This document shows positions 62,314 through 62,500 of a stretch of DNA of 62,500 bases, one piece after another. This DNA comes from Prorocentrum cordatum. Taxonomy: Eukaryota; Sar; Dinophyceae; Prorocentrales; Prorocentraceae. Where the stretch lies: the NCBI GenBank assembly GCA_963575745.1, contig CAUYUJ010016282.1, positions 1,824,532-1,887,031 on the forward strand, in the 5' to 3' direction. The first letter of the stretch is position 1, and every line of letters begins with the position of its first letter. The notes beneath the pieces were generated by a model, which saw only the letters and a program-made list of their open reading frames with translations, made no database searches and had not been told where the DNA came from. The position numbers and the translations under genes are program-made.

Positions 62314-62500
62314 TCGCTTCCTGCCCGCGACGACGCAGCGGGAGAGGTGGCCGGGGGCGGAGCGGGCCCGACCGACGACGGGGGCCCTTCAGGACCGCCC
62401 CCTGTTCTTCCGCCGCCCGCGGGCGCAAGGCGGGCAGCGCTCGGCAACCCGGGCGCCGAGGAAGGGCAGCCCTTCCCCTGGCGGGGGGGGGGGGCAAGGG

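Larger units (their letters stand above)
56624..62497 (+). mobile_element. Copia-type element D, decayed, runs off the window
   Basis: A gag-like start (56624), an acidic linker (57800-57990), a protease-type segment (60200-60580) and an integrase end (61560-62080) occur in copia order on the + strand. RT and RNase H would lie beyond 62497. Frames are broken throughout, so the borders are approximate. Confidence 0.5.

Overview
The window reads as nuclear DNA of a core dinoflagellate. The best single clue is an exact copy of the dinoflagellate spliced-leader (SL) core at 17250-17271, with a second, diverged and tandemly repeated SL relic at 29295-29355. The rest fits that assignment: GC-rich, repeat-saturated sequence, decayed copia-type and LINE retrotransposons, many microsatellites and minisatellites, and no recognisable intact host gene, rRNA or tRNA. 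The species cannot be read from the sequence.

Layout. 1-450: short tandem repeats. 929-4118: decayed copia-type element A1 (gag with two zinc knuckles, protease, integrase). 4119-6496: little recognised, apart from a weak protease-like patch and a Cys/Trp-rich stretch. 6497-9800: second copia-type remnant A2 (integrase, RT, RNase H, C-terminal NPADGLAK motif). 9800-14500: unrecognised ORFs. 15049-15204: (TG)n. 16259-16420 and 16648-16817: first copies of two short mobile-element families, called Rep1 and Rep2 here. 17250-24170: LINE B, headed by the SL copy. 24236-24418: (TC)n. 24440-29290: very GC-rich DNA with a ~525-bp tandem duplication and a 574-codon ORF of unknown status. 29295-33380: LINE C, headed by the SL array, with ORF1, endonuclease, RT and C-terminal tail. 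33380-41450: minisatellite, a long pyrimidine tract, the second Rep1 copy, and two protein-like ORFs (36620 and 39125). 41450-43075: microsatellites and a fold-back element. 43350-48640: diverged GC-rich satellite interrupted by a CCCTATAGC minisatellite. 48990-49690: ten copies of a 73-bp repeat. 50010-56000: (ATGT)n, CTTGGGG minisatellites, and a ~95-bp satellite broken by the second Rep2 copy. 56624-62497: decayed copia-type element D, running off the end.

How it fits together. All five recognisable retroelements (A1, A2, B, C, D) point the same way (+). Both LINEs carry SL sequence about 250-280 nt before the first ORF. This is what trans-spliced transcripts leave when they are copied back into the genome, and the LINE C array suggests more than one round. 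Rep1 has perfect but different 5-bp target duplications at its two loci, so it is the best supported short mobile family here. Most coding remnants carry frameshifts, stops or lost catalytic residues. LINE C is the least decayed.
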